64,000 bases of DNA from Holacanthus passer. Its lineage: Eukaryota > Chordata > Actinopteri > Pomacanthidae. Positions within the stretch are counted from its first letter, which is position 1. Each line of letters begins with the position of its first letter. The stretch lies in contig JAFREQ010000021.1 in NCBI GenBank assembly GCA_025331565.1, forward strand, positions 1,798,001 to 1,862,000, written 5' to 3'. The notes below the pieces were generated by a model. That model was not told the DNA's origin, did not search any database, and worked only from the letters and a program-made list of their open reading frames with translations. The position numbers and the translations under genes were made by a program. Positions 51,801-61,684 of the stretch are shown here, in pieces.

Positions 51801-54800
51801 GTGGTGAGACCGGTCCCGCTGGTCGCCCTGGTGAGGCTGGTGCTGCTGGACCCTCCGGACCTGGTGGAGAGAAGGGTTCTCCTGGCTCTGATGGTGCCCC
51901 TGTGAGTGCCTGCTCTAATTCTGCAGTAGATGATCTGTTTTCCATCACGTGGTTTCTAACCGGCTGCTGTGTCTTTCTGTGCAGGGTGTTGCTGGTCTCC
52001 CCGGACCCGCAGGTGTTGCTGGACAGCGTGGTATTGTAGGTCTCCCCGGACAGCGTGGAGAGCGTGGTTTCTCTGGTCTGCCTGGACCTTCTGTGAGTAT
52101 TCACAATGACCAGAGTGCATTCTGCTAACTAAGATAAATAAGCTAAATTCCAAGTACACAATGAAAATTGGTTGGAATTTTAAATAGAAGAAACTTTGGT
52201 GTTTCCTGTCCATTAGCACAGGACAGTATTGCATGACAGTAGCATGAAAGTAGAAGACAACACTACTGTATATTGTTTCCTCAGAGCCTCCATCTGCAGG
52301 CAGAGAAATGACCTCTCTTGTTTTTCTTCAGGGTGAGCCTGGAAAGCAGGGACCTCCTGGAATTGTTGGTGAGCGTGGACCCCCAGGACCTGCTGGACCC
52401 CCTGGACTGTCTGGTGCTCCCGGAGAGGCTGGTCGTGAGGTATGAGGCCGTATACTCACTCTGAATCAGAGACATGTAGAGTCCTTGGAAGCTTATCATT
52501 GAACATTATGACGACTGACCATCCTCGCTGCTCTTCACAGGGATCTGCCGGTCACGATGGTGCCCCTGGTCGCGATGGAGCTAGTGGCCCCAAGGTAACC
52601 CTCCTCCTCTGGATTAATTTGAGACATCATCTGATATGTTTTGCTGAGCCATTTAATCTTTAGTCCAGCATAGCTTCCCAATAGAAACTAGCTTTAGCTT
52701 CATAGCATTGTCTCACTGGAGATCTGCTCCTATAGGGAGACCGTGGTGAGAGTGGTATGTCTGGACCCCCCGGACCTCCTGGTGCTCCTGGAGCTCCCGG
52801 AGCTGTTGGCCCCTCTGGCAAGAGTGGTGACCGTGGAGAGAGTGTAAGCCCCCACTCCTGCTTTTCCTGAGCCTGTTGAAAAATGGAATTAAATGTGGTA
52901 ACTCACTGAGCAGATCATTTTTGATTTAACTGTGATCTGATTTTCCTTAGGGTGCTGCTGGTCCTGCCGGGCCTGCTGGTCCTGCTGGTGTCCGTGGTCC
53001 TGCTGTATGTTCATCATGATATAATACGCATCAATAACATATATAAACATAAAATCATCTGAGATATCGCTCTAGTCTTGTGTTGACTCATGGCTGTATG
53101 GGATGGTGTGTTGACCTTGTGTTGCTTTCATTCAGGGCCCCGCTGGTGCAAAGGGAGATAGAGGAGAGGCTGGTGAGGCTGGAGATAGAGGCCACAAGGG
53201 ACACAGAGGATTCACTGGCATGCAGGGTCTGCCCGGACCTGCTGTAAGTAACTGTTTCAAAGTGGTAGAGAAGCAAGTGAAAGTTTGTAGATTACCACAT
53301 GAAACAATCTCAACTTCTCTCACTTTATGGGACGTTTAAACATTCTTTCTTAAATGCACAACTTTTGATATTCACATCTTGTTTTGCCTCTAGGGATCTT
53401 CTGGAGAGAGAGGACCTGCTGGCGCCTCTGGACCTGCTGGACCTAGAGTAAGTACATCCATTTTACAAGAAGTTACTTACACAAAAAATGAATTCACTAC
53501 CAGTTGGGTCGAGTCTGTCTTTAGTCTTTCGCAGCATTTTTTCTTAAACCTAGAAAAATGCTCAAAAGATTCAGTTGTGTGGAGTCTAAGTGCAATATTC
53601 CAAAAACATTGTACATGTTTAGCAGGACAACATATGTTATAAATTTTGGCACATTTAGCAGTTTTACATATGCACATCATATCAGTCAAATGGCAAGCTG
53701 AACTGTTATGAATTGCTGTTTTCTCTCATAAAAGAGATCATGTGGCTTTTGCTCCATAGGGACCTTCTGGATCTAATGGTGCCCCTGGTAAGGATGGCAT
53801 GAACGGTCTGCCCGGACCCATCGGACCCCCTGGACCTCGTGGTCGTAATGGAGAGATGGGCCCTGCTGTAAGTTGCACTACGATCTTTGTTTTAAACAAA
53901 TACTTTACATTCAGACACTACGAATGTGTCTGCAGTTTTTAAGCGACGGGTGTCTCCAAACAGGGACCTCCCGGACCTCCTGGACCTGCTGGACCCCCTG
54001 GACCTCCCTGGTGGTGGATTCGACTTCATCAGCCAGCCTATTCAGGAGAAGGCCCCCGATCCCTTCCGTGGTGGCCACTACCGCGCTGACGACCCCAACG
54101 TGCTGCGCGACCGTGACATGGAGGTTGACACCACCCTCGAGAGACTGACCCAGAAGGTTGAGAAGATCCGCAGCCCCGACGGTACCCAGAAGAGCCCTGC
54201 TCGCATGTGCCGTGACCTGAGGATGTGCCACCCTGAGTGGAAGAGCGGTGAGTGCAGAGCTGACCTGATGCAACTGGTAGATAAAGTATAGGATAAGGAT
54301 GAGCTCGGATTCAAACTGTTTTATGTTCCTCTGTTACAGGCATGTACTGGGTTGATCCCAACCAGGGATCCCCTCTGGACGCCATCAAGGTCCACTGCAA
54401 CATGGAGACTGGCGAGACCTGCATCTACCCCAGCGATTCCAGTGTGCCCATGAAGAACTGGTACCTCAGCAAGAACATCAGAGAGAAGAAGCACGTCTGG
54501 TTCAGCGAGTCCATGACCGGTGGATTCCAGGTAAGAAGCCAAATAAAGTTTCCTGCATTAACTGAATCTATTGAACCGACAGACAATAGACTATGTACTA
54601 TTAAGTCAGTGACAGTAAAGCACATCCACCCTTCTCCTCCCTCCACCGTGCAGTTCCAGTATGGCAGCGATGGAGCTGATGCCGAGGACGTCAGCATCCA
54701 GATGACCTTCATGCGCCTGATGTCCAACCAGGCCTCTCAGAACATCACATACCACTGCAAGAACAGCGTCGCCTACATGGACTCCGCCACCGGCAACCTG

Positions 54801-55181
54801 AAGAAGGCCCTGCTTCTCCAGGGCTCCAACGACGTCGAGATCAGAGCCGAGGGCAACAGCCGCTTCACATACAGCGTCAGCGAGGATGGCTGCACGGTGA
54901 GCTCTCTCTCTGTCGCATTTACATTTCTAATGGCAAACGTGTAAAATCATCCTTTAGAGAAGCAAGATTTTGATCCTTGTGCACAGGTTCTTGATCAGCA
55001 TCTGAGTTTTTCTCCTTTTCGTTCCTCTCCACAGTCACACACTGGTTCATGGGGCAAGACAGTCATCGACTACAAGACATCAAAAACATCTCGCCTGCCC
55101 ATCATTGACATTGCTCCTATGGATGTTGGTGCACCTGATCAGGAGTTTGGCGTCGAAGTTGGCCCCGTTTGCTTCTTGTAA
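38788..55181 (+). CDS. col1a1: Collagen type I alpha 1 chain precursor
   Basis: Fibrillar procollagen that trimerises, usually with alpha2(I), and is secreted to form the fibrils of bone, skin, scale and tendon. Fifty-one exons were placed by GGN starts, GT-AG borders and phase; their coordinates are given in the four block entries below. Allowing for one surplus base in exon 48, the product is 1450 residues (human 1464). The triple helix counts exactly 1014 residues, 338 unbroken Gly-X-Y triplets, so no helical exon is missing. Exon 33 is 108 bases long, the fused exon that distinguishes COL1A1 (51 exons) from COL1A2 (52). Order in the protein: signal peptide, von Willebrand C domain, short N-terminal helix, N-telopeptide, main helix, C-telopeptide, C-propeptide. 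Teleosts often have a and b copies; the N-terminus and sgca next door suggest col1a1a, but I leave the suffix open. Confidence 0.97.
42964..48107 (+). other. col1a1: col1a1 exons 7-27: first half of triple helix
   Basis: Exons 42964-43008, 43188-43241, 43593-43646, 43880-43933, 44045-44098, 44180-44233, 44326-44370, 44491-44544, 44720-44764, 44918-44971, 45811-45909, 46023-46067, 46153-46251, 46374-46427, 46523-46630, 46882-46935, 47174-47272, 47446-47499, 47616-47714, 47881-47934, 48054-48107. All are 45, 54, 99 or 108 bases and start with a whole Gly codon, the classic fibrillar pattern. Exons 11-12 give GIKGHRGFSGLDG, the helical cross-link site that binds telopeptide lysines. Several donors are GTATGT or GTACG variants. 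The 0.84-kb intron 16 is the longest in this block and I see nothing in it. Confidence 0.97.
48260..53867 (+). other. col1a1: col1a1 exons 28-47: second half of triple helix
   Basis: Exons 48260-48313, 48422-48475, 48668-48712, 48819-48917, 49619-49726, 50346-50453, 50751-50804, 50949-51002, 51164-51271, 51383-51436, 51555-51608, 51740-51901, 51985-52092, 52332-52439, 52541-52594, 52736-52843, 52951-53004, 53136-53243, 53394-53447, 53760-53867. Exon 31 encodes GFPGER, the integrin-binding motif. Exon 40 holds the collagenase site, here [10 protein letters not shown] with Val after the cleaved Gly where human has Ile. RGD occurs at exon joints 30/31, 32/33 and 42/43. Exon 45 has GHKGHRGF, the second helical cross-link site. 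The 162-base exon 39 and fused 108-base exon 33 match human COL1A1. Confidence 0.97.
53964..55181 (+). other. col1a1: col1a1 exons 48-51: C-telopeptide and C-propeptide
   Basis: Exons 53964-54247, 54340-54530, 54654-54896, 55035-55181; stop TAA at 55179. Exon 48 ends the helix with [15 protein letters not shown], then [15 protein letters not shown], whose Lys is the C-telopeptide cross-link site. The BMP1-type cleavage site is HYRA/DDPN. As written, exon 48 carries an extra C in the run 54006-54008 that shifts the frame just before GGGFDF; the reading frame is otherwise open to the stop. The C-propeptide keeps NITYHC (glycosylation site and cysteine) and the end GPVCFL. It has seven cysteines rather than eight: the third, in human NQGCNLD, is Ser here (54369-54371). 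Confidence 0.95.
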
Positions 55182-55574
55182 AAAAGAAAGAAATATGGAC
55201 ATGACATTGTTGTTTTTTTTCTAGCAGTCATCTCTAAATCCTTTTTTCTATGCATTCAAAACTCATTCGGCTGCCATTGGTCCACATGCTTAAAACCACT
55301 CTACTGAAGACGGTGTTTATCTTTTTCCAATCATGAGACGTTTTCGGGACTGCTACTTCAACCAAAACCAACCACAAGGACACTTTAAAAAGAATCTTTT
55401 GTTTCCACTGGCAACAAGAAAATAATATATACTTGTGTAAAATTTCCCCCTGGAGATTGAAAAAAAAAAAAAAGATCCACACATGCAATGAAACACAGGT
55501 GACTTTTGCCATTTTCTACCACTGCGGAAGGACATTGAAAACAACAAATGATATGTACCATTTTCCTGGTGTTA

Positions 55575-56316
55575 AATAAATTGTAAAAAGTGTGAAAGTG
55601 TCTTCTTGTTCTAAATTCACGAAAAAGAAAAACACCTGAACGTCGCTCAGACCAAAGCAAAGAGCAGCAAAAGAGCAAGACAAACAAAAAAGCTCACCTT
55701 CATTGCAATACGTAGATGGCTACCTCAAAACAAGAAGTTACCCCCAGCTTTTTCTTAAATGAAAAGTATATTTTACACAAGTCTATTGTGGGGAAATCAA
55801 AACCATTCAAAGGTGCTATAACCATTTCAATGAGGTCCAGTTATTGGTGTTTGATGGTGAAACTCTCGCTGTCATACTGTAATTATTGCCACTAATGCCT
55901 GCAGAACCTTTGGTGCTACTAAATTGACTTGTCTTGTTGTCTATGCAGTGCAATTGTTTTCTTCTTAAGTGTTGGTTTGATAAAAATAGGTCCTCAGAGA
56001 AGGTGCAGATGTAATGCATGCAATCATGTCTTTGTAGATAAAAGCAAGTGACTCTGGTTCAATATCATTTCCCTGCCCATGTGTTCGGTGTTGATCCTTC
56101 TGTCTGTGAAAAAGTCCTCTTCACTAAAAAAAAACGAAACAGCACACATTTCCCACCCTGTTGTTTATGTTGTTTGTTGATGTCTTTCGCGAAGGGTTTC
56201 TTAAAAAAGAAGTTGAAGCAGACCCACTTTCATGGTTTAAAAGAGAGATTCTGTACTTATTTTGTACATGTATAATAAATTGAGATGTTTTTAATTATTT
56301 TGGGTGCTGAAATAAA
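55575..56316 (+). promoter_or_regulatory. col1a1 poly(A) signals, proximal and distal
   Basis: AATAAA at 55575-55580 lies about 0.4 kb after the stop. A second pair lies at 56274-56279 and 56311-56316, about 1.1 kb after it. Mammalian COL1A1 is also known to make two mRNA sizes from alternative poly(A) sites, so both sets are probably used. Confidence 0.65.
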
Positions 56317-56339
56317 GCATGTGAAGTGGTCTACTCAGT

Positions 56340-57580
56340 GGCTGAGTTTTCACTGTTCTGTTTTGCAACTGTTGTGAAACTGAAATCAGGTGCGATATGC
56401 TGAAGCTGCTTTTCACATTTTGAGAGAACCCCAGGAGGTCGTGCACGTTCTGGTACTGAAACGAGGTTAAAATAGGATCAACTGTTCCACAACAGTTGCA
56501 CAGAGTTCATTTTTACTAAGCAGCAGTGAAAACAAGGCCAATGTCAAATACTCCAACCTGGCTTTTCTTCATTATTGCACACACAGTTTGTAGTTTTCTG
56601 CCTCCAAATTCCTTTGGAAATCTGAGGTAAAACAGCAAAAATCAAATGTTAATCAGATATGCAGCCACTGCAGTTTTAATGTTACTCTCACTTTTATCTC
56701 CACAATTACTCAAAATAGGAAAATATGCATGAGAATGAAGTTTGTCCTCAGATCAAACTGTCAACAGGAGAGGAGCTGTGCGAATGACCCCCAAACTCCC
56801 AAATCAGAGGAAGATACACCAGCGACCCCTTCTGGACTTCTGCTGCAACAACAGCTGCTGGGAAGAATGGAAGTTCAACACTGAATGAGAAGGATCAGAA
56901 AACTCCATCTGAAACTTTCAGGTGTCACGTTGCATGTCTGGCCTCCATCCAACGGCAAAAGGAAAAAGAAAATGTGAAGATACTGAACGATTATTCTTCC
57001 TCAATGTGATCAAATGCTGATGACAGAGAGGTGGTTCCTCTTTCTGAGATTTCTGATCACATCTTTGATCTGATCCAGTGAAAACACATGAAGGAATCTA
57101 ATGTCATTGCCTTTTCTGTCTCCCTTAAGTGCTCTACCTGCTGAATCTCTGAAGCACTGTTGAGCTGCAGTGAAAGGATAGAAACTCAAATTAGTGTTGT
57201 GGTGCGTGACAATAAATATTGCAGAGAAAAGAGAAAGTCCTAAAAAAAAAAAGTCCTACAAAATTCAAGGCTCATAAATAAAAAGTAGAAAAAAAGCTTG
57301 TTAAAAAAATATTGGAAAACATTTTTAAAAAACTGACCATGAAGCAAGTGTCCATAGTATTAAGTATAAAGAAAATGTGCAATGTGAAGAGAAAAAATTC
57401 AAAATGTAGTAAAACCTGCTTCAGTGTTCATAAGGGCACCTCATAACTGTTGTAAGACAGACTTTAAAAATTGTGAACTTGTCCTTTACACCAAGAGGTG
57501 CAATACATGTGATACCTGCACTGAAAAACATTTGACATCTTTGGCTTTGTTGATGGACACAATAATGAGAAATGTGGCTT
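56340..57580. other. Intergenic between convergent genes
   Basis: AT-rich DNA between the col1a1 and sgca 3' ends. No exon, tRNA or repeat recognised; several poly-A runs near 57240-57330. Confidence 0.5.
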
Positions 57581-57589
57581 TTGATATGT

Positions 57590-57595
57590 TTTATT
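57590..57595 (-). promoter_or_regulatory. Candidate sgca poly(A) signal
   Basis: AATAAA on the minus strand, in the context CTAATAAAA, about 0.33 kb after the last candidate sgca stop. Another AATAAA lies near 57667-57672, so the true site is uncertain. Confidence 0.4.
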
Positions 57596-57916
57596 AGTAG
57601 TGAAAGATGGTGGAATACAGAAAATGATAAAGAGCGAATGGAAATTGAATAAACTGCACACTATTAATTTATTTTAAAAACACTTAAAGAAAGAAAACAC
57701 AATTTCTCACGGCAAATACAGAACTTTAGGCTGCGCCAGCAAATGAGTGAATGAATGACACTTTATCCATCATTGTTCTCACTTCCTGCAAAAACAAAGG
57801 ACATGATGAATCTGTGTCCTTGCAAACATCAATAATAATGCAATAAAAAATCACAGAAGTCTAAATATAGACCAGAATGAATGAGGTGTTGTTGGAGGAA
57901 GTCCCATGAGTGGGTT

Positions 57917-57935
57917 TTACCTGGGCAGCGTGTCA
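57917..57935 (-). other. sgca: Possible last coding exon of sgca
   Basis: A strong acceptor (pyrimidine tract then CTACAG at 57936-57941, minus strand) can join to a GTAAGG donor that overlaps the preceding exon's own stop (58042-58047). The 112-base intron would remove the TAA and, in matching phase, replace the ending MAQQ with MAQ-HDTLPR and a stop at 57917-57919. Human alpha-sarcoglycan ends in QH, so His directly after Gln fits. Both forms could exist. Confidence 0.45.
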
Positions 57936-58043
57936 CTGTAGGGATCACTATGAAAACAGGAGAATAAAAATAGTCCATGTTAAGAATTTGACTTCCCAGG
58001 AAAAGTGAGAACTGAGTAAGGTAATAAAGAGTGGTTGAGGTCC

Positions 58044-61000
58044 TTACTGCTGCGCCATGATGAGGGGGATGCTGGGGCTGTCGGACTGCAGCGGCGGAGC
58101 CCCCTCCCCGGTCCGGCTGTTGAACATGGGCAGCGTGGACAGAGGCGGAGAGACCCCACGGTGTCCGGCCATGCTCCTCAGCTCGTCGGTGTTCCCGTGG
58201 ATGGTGTGGTGGTGGTACAGCTGGATTCTGCAGAACATCGCACACAGTACAGTGTTTTTCTTGCAGCCTTGACATTAGTTTAAGAGATTTATTGAACTGT
58301 GGGTCAGAGAGTCAGAGTTTACTCAAGTACTTAGGTACTTTGAGGTAGATTACTTGTACTTTTCTGTTACTTTATACTTCTACATTTCAGAGGGAAGTAT
58401 TACTTTGTACTCCACTACCACTACATGTTAACACATGATATGCTTCTAAAATATAATGTATTAATACTACAATTCTTGAGTAAATGTACTTGTTACATTC
58501 CACCACTGATAATGCAAAAAAAAAAAAAAAAACATAAAAAAATGATTGTGTTGAATCTGATGACAGCATCAATCAGTACTTACTGGTTTGTTCTTGCATT
58601 CCTTTTCTCACTATATATATGTAAAAAGAAAAATATGTATCAGGATCAATCATTTGCTTAAGGGGTCATTTCACCACACAACAGAAGTTTGTATGTTCCT
58701 TCTTGTCTATAGTGGAGTCCATTGCATTGGCTGCATAAATGTTTAGTATGTGGCAAACTGACCCTTCATCACAACAACATTGTAGATATATTTTCTTATT
58801 CAAAATAGATGCATACACTCCCTCTCGTCTGCAAAACATGACGTAGGCCAGCAGGAGACACAGGATGATGGCGATGATCAGGGGCACGATCACTGTCACG
58901 ATGTAGTCCGGGAAAAAGTCTCTGCTCGGGGGAGACTCGGGAGGGTCGAAGTCACCTGCTTCCTCCAGGATCCCCGAGCCCATGGTGGGAGCAGGTGGAG
59001 CCGGCTCCTGCTTTGTCAGATCAAACTGCAGGGAAAAAGAAGAGGAAGTGATGCTTCTGTTTATAGAAACTCAGACACAAGGCCAGAGATGACAGGATTA
59101 CTATTGTGTTGTCGAAGGTTCAATAAAATCAGTTCAGCATCGACTACTCAGATTTATCTTGGGACTCCTTGGTGGCCCCCAACCCCACAGTCGTTACACA
59201 AACACTGCATCATATATTTTCATTCACACACAACCATCCGTGTGTATGTAAAGCCTCACCAGCTCCGTCTTGCACCAGGTGATACAGTTGCTGGGAATGC
59301 TGCAGAAGTTACAGCCTCCGGGGGCCCTGACTTTAGCCTCTGCCGAGCACTGCCTCTGATGCTCTGCCGTCAGCACCCTCAGGAGACAACCTGAGAAGTA
59401 CTGCTCCGAGCCCACCTTCACGTACACACTGACACAAATCAGAATTTAACATACAGTTAATGCAGAGCTAAAGCTTGAGAGTCAGGTTGCATGAATATTT
59501 CTGTTTACCCTTCAAAGTGTCCTGCAAGAGGGAGGGGGACTCTGCCGCCCCGGTCCAGGGCATTGGTAATATTGACAATTTCCAAGGCCTCTGTGTCCCA
59601 CAGCTTCTGCAAATCCTGCTTTATCTCATCCTGAACAGGAGAGGGCAGCACCTTCTCAATCTCCCTCAGCTTGATGAAGAACTCAGCTTGATATGGCAGC
59701 ATCTTCTCTGTGAGTGACAGAGGGGGATGAAGGACATGTCAACCATTTCCTCTGTCACCGCTGCGCTTCCTTATTTAACTGTGTTATTTGAATCAGCCAT
59801 ACCTGCGATGACTTTGATCACCAGTATGTGTCTGGCTGTTTCATAGCTCCGCTTGTTGATGGCATAGATCTGTCAGAGAAAGAGTTTGTCACCATCACGG
59901 TTGTCATTGTTTTCATATATTTGAACATCCCACCCTCAACTATCATTTTGGTTTGTGATGCATTCAAGGGCCAATGTAATTTCTGCAGAAATTAACTTTC
60001 CATTAATCTGTCTACATTAGTTATTAATTTCCCACTTTTGCCCAAATGCAAACATGAACTTTCAATGGAAAAGGCACATTTTTTGTTAGAATAAAGTCAC
60101 TTAGTTTGATTTCTTACTTGTCTTTGCTATACACAACCCAGGGCTGTTCCATAATAACACATTGAGTTATTATGGCTCCTGTGTCATTTTCCATGTATTT
60201 TTGGTTCACTTTATAGTTTATAAATTCACCAAATGAGAAGTCGGACTTGCAGCTGAGTTTTGCTGAAAAAATGGATGTTGTTGAAAGGACAGTTTAAAGG
60301 TGCTAAACAAAGACGGAGATGAAGGCACAGAAAGCAAAAAACAACCCAAATCACCCTGGACTCCTGAGGGTAAACCCCAGACAAGGGCTGGAGTTTGTTA
60401 GAATAGTGTTTTGAATCCGAGCTGTAATCTGTGGTTACACCCAAGCTGTAACATGTTTTCCAGCTTGAACACACTCTGTTTGATTGAGACCAAAGTGCCA
60501 CTTCAGAAATTTGTGTCTCCTCTTTTTCAAAGGCACGTTTCTTCCTGAATTTTTAATGTCGCTTCAAAATAGAAGAGAGAAACCCAAAGCTTTTGTCTCT
60601 GAGAACAAAATCTGACATTTATCACTGATGTGTCAGACATCTGCATATTTTTCACATTTGTCTGCAGCTGCACTGGGATCTTATCTGCGTTATCTACAGG
60701 AACAGAAATGTGTAAGAATATATTCAACCAAACAGCAAAATAAAGGCAAAAAAATGCCAAATACAGCACGTTGACCGTGTCTCAGGCTCAAGATGACTTC
60801 ATACCTCAATTATACTTTTTCCTGGAGATGTTGGCGTGCCGTACAGGAAGCCATTATCATAGGGATGCCTTTGGGTGAAGCGCAGCCACTCTGGGAGGTC
60901 TGGGAAAGTCTGCCGGTTGCACTTAAAAATCATGGGGTCATCGTACAAACGTCCAGCTTTATGACACACAAAAAGAACAGTAGATAGACACATACATTCA

Positions 61001-61474
61001 TTTAAGTTTGTTTAATGGTACAGTGGATTAATATGATTCAGGCTCTTACCGTAGAGTTTTGACAAAGGTTCAAAGTCATTCTGGAAAGTCTCTCTCATCA
61101 GCTCATACGTGAAGAACTTCCCCACAGGAATGGTAAACTTGATCTCTGCATTGGCCCCAAGCAAAGTGACAGCACCAACTGTGTGGAAGCATAAAAAAAA
61201 CATTAAAGGTTTTGTCTGAATGATCAAAAAGACAAACAAAATTTGCCAACAACTTCAGCTTGTCATTAGAAAATGACCACACACAAGCTTTGGTGTTAAA
61301 GTCTAACTGATAGGCCTTTAACCCTCGACAGCTGAAACCAGGACCAAATGTTAAAAACACAGATCTGATATTAAAACAAAGCTTCCCAGTGTTGTCAGAT
61401 CACATGGAGTTTAAATAGATTCAGGACTTAAACTTGCCTGTTACAAAGAAGACCCAGCTCCCGCAGCCTGCCAT
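58044..61474 (-). CDS. sgca: Alpha-sarcoglycan
   Basis: Single-pass membrane glycoprotein of the muscle sarcolemma, part of the sarcoglycan subcomplex of the dystrophin-glycoprotein complex. Minus-strand exons in order: 61438-61474, 61050-61178, 60805-60956, 59803-59869, 59509-59707, 59260-59428, 58817-59025, 58584-58610, 58044-58227, giving 390 residues (human 387), or about 395 if a further exon at 57917-57935 is used. Exon 1 is 37 bases and exon 8 is 27 bases, as in human. Signal peptide is about residues 1-23 (ends GANA). The extracellular part has PDLPEWLRFTQRHP, LPYQAEFF, and NITNALDRGGRVPLPL with a glycosylation site, then a cysteine-rich segment (CNFCSIPSNCITWC). The membrane helix is about 292-315 (DYIVTVIVPLIIAIILCLLL), followed by FCRREG. 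The cytoplasmic tail has HHHTIHGNTDELRSMAG and PPLSTLPMFN. Intron 1 uses a GC donor. Convergent with col1a1, as in human. Confidence 0.95.
58320..58512. repeat. Teleost repeat family C inside sgca intron 8
   Basis: Left 'tttactcaagtacttaggt' and right 'cttgagtaaatgtacttgtt' followed by 'ccaccactg' are inverted relative to each other, with 'ctttatacttctacatttca' and 'tactttgtactccactacca' between. This marks a short inverted-repeat element. It fills most of the intron between exons 8 and 9 of sgca. A poly-A run of about 17 follows at 58517. Confidence 0.65.
60142..60340. repeat. Repeat family D, copy 1 (sgca intron 3)
   Basis: Begins 'tgttccataataacacattg' and contains 'ccattttccatgtattt'-like and 'aaatgagaagtcggacttgc', 'agctgagttttgctgaaaaa' and 'gctaaacaaagacggagatg'. 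The segment at 63786-64000 matches it almost throughout in the same orientation. It lies in the 0.93-kb intron between sgca exons 3 and 4. Confidence 0.7.
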
Positions 61475-61540
61475 CTTGTTTTGGCCTGTGATTGACAGAG
61501 CCAAGCGGAGAGAGGGGCTCACAGCAAAAGACATGTCAGA

Positions 61541-61550
61541 GCTATTTTTG
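61541..61550. promoter_or_regulatory. MEF2-like site upstream of sgca
   Basis: CTATTTTTG at 61542-61550 is one or two bases from a MEF2 consensus and lies about 70 bases upstream of the sgca start codon. sgca is a muscle gene, so such a site would make sense, but a single near-match is weak evidence. Confidence 0.25.
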
Positions 61551-61684
61551 CCTCACTCACCTAAAACATCCGGGCGTCTGTCTGTGACTGTGAGACGGTG
61601 GAGGAAATTAAGAGCTGTGCCTTTCCTTCTGGTTATATAAAATCATATACTTAGTTTCTTGGGGCATGAATTTTTCACACTTAA

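Noticed and set aside
42554..53323. Many open frames antisense to collagen exons (proline- and serine-rich)
   Set aside because: They mirror the Gly-X-Y codons of col1a1 on the opposite strand and stop at exon borders.
57829..58275. 148-codon minus-strand frame overlapping the sgca last exon
   Set aside because: It is in another frame from the conserved HHHTIHGNTDEL tail and is a shadow of it.
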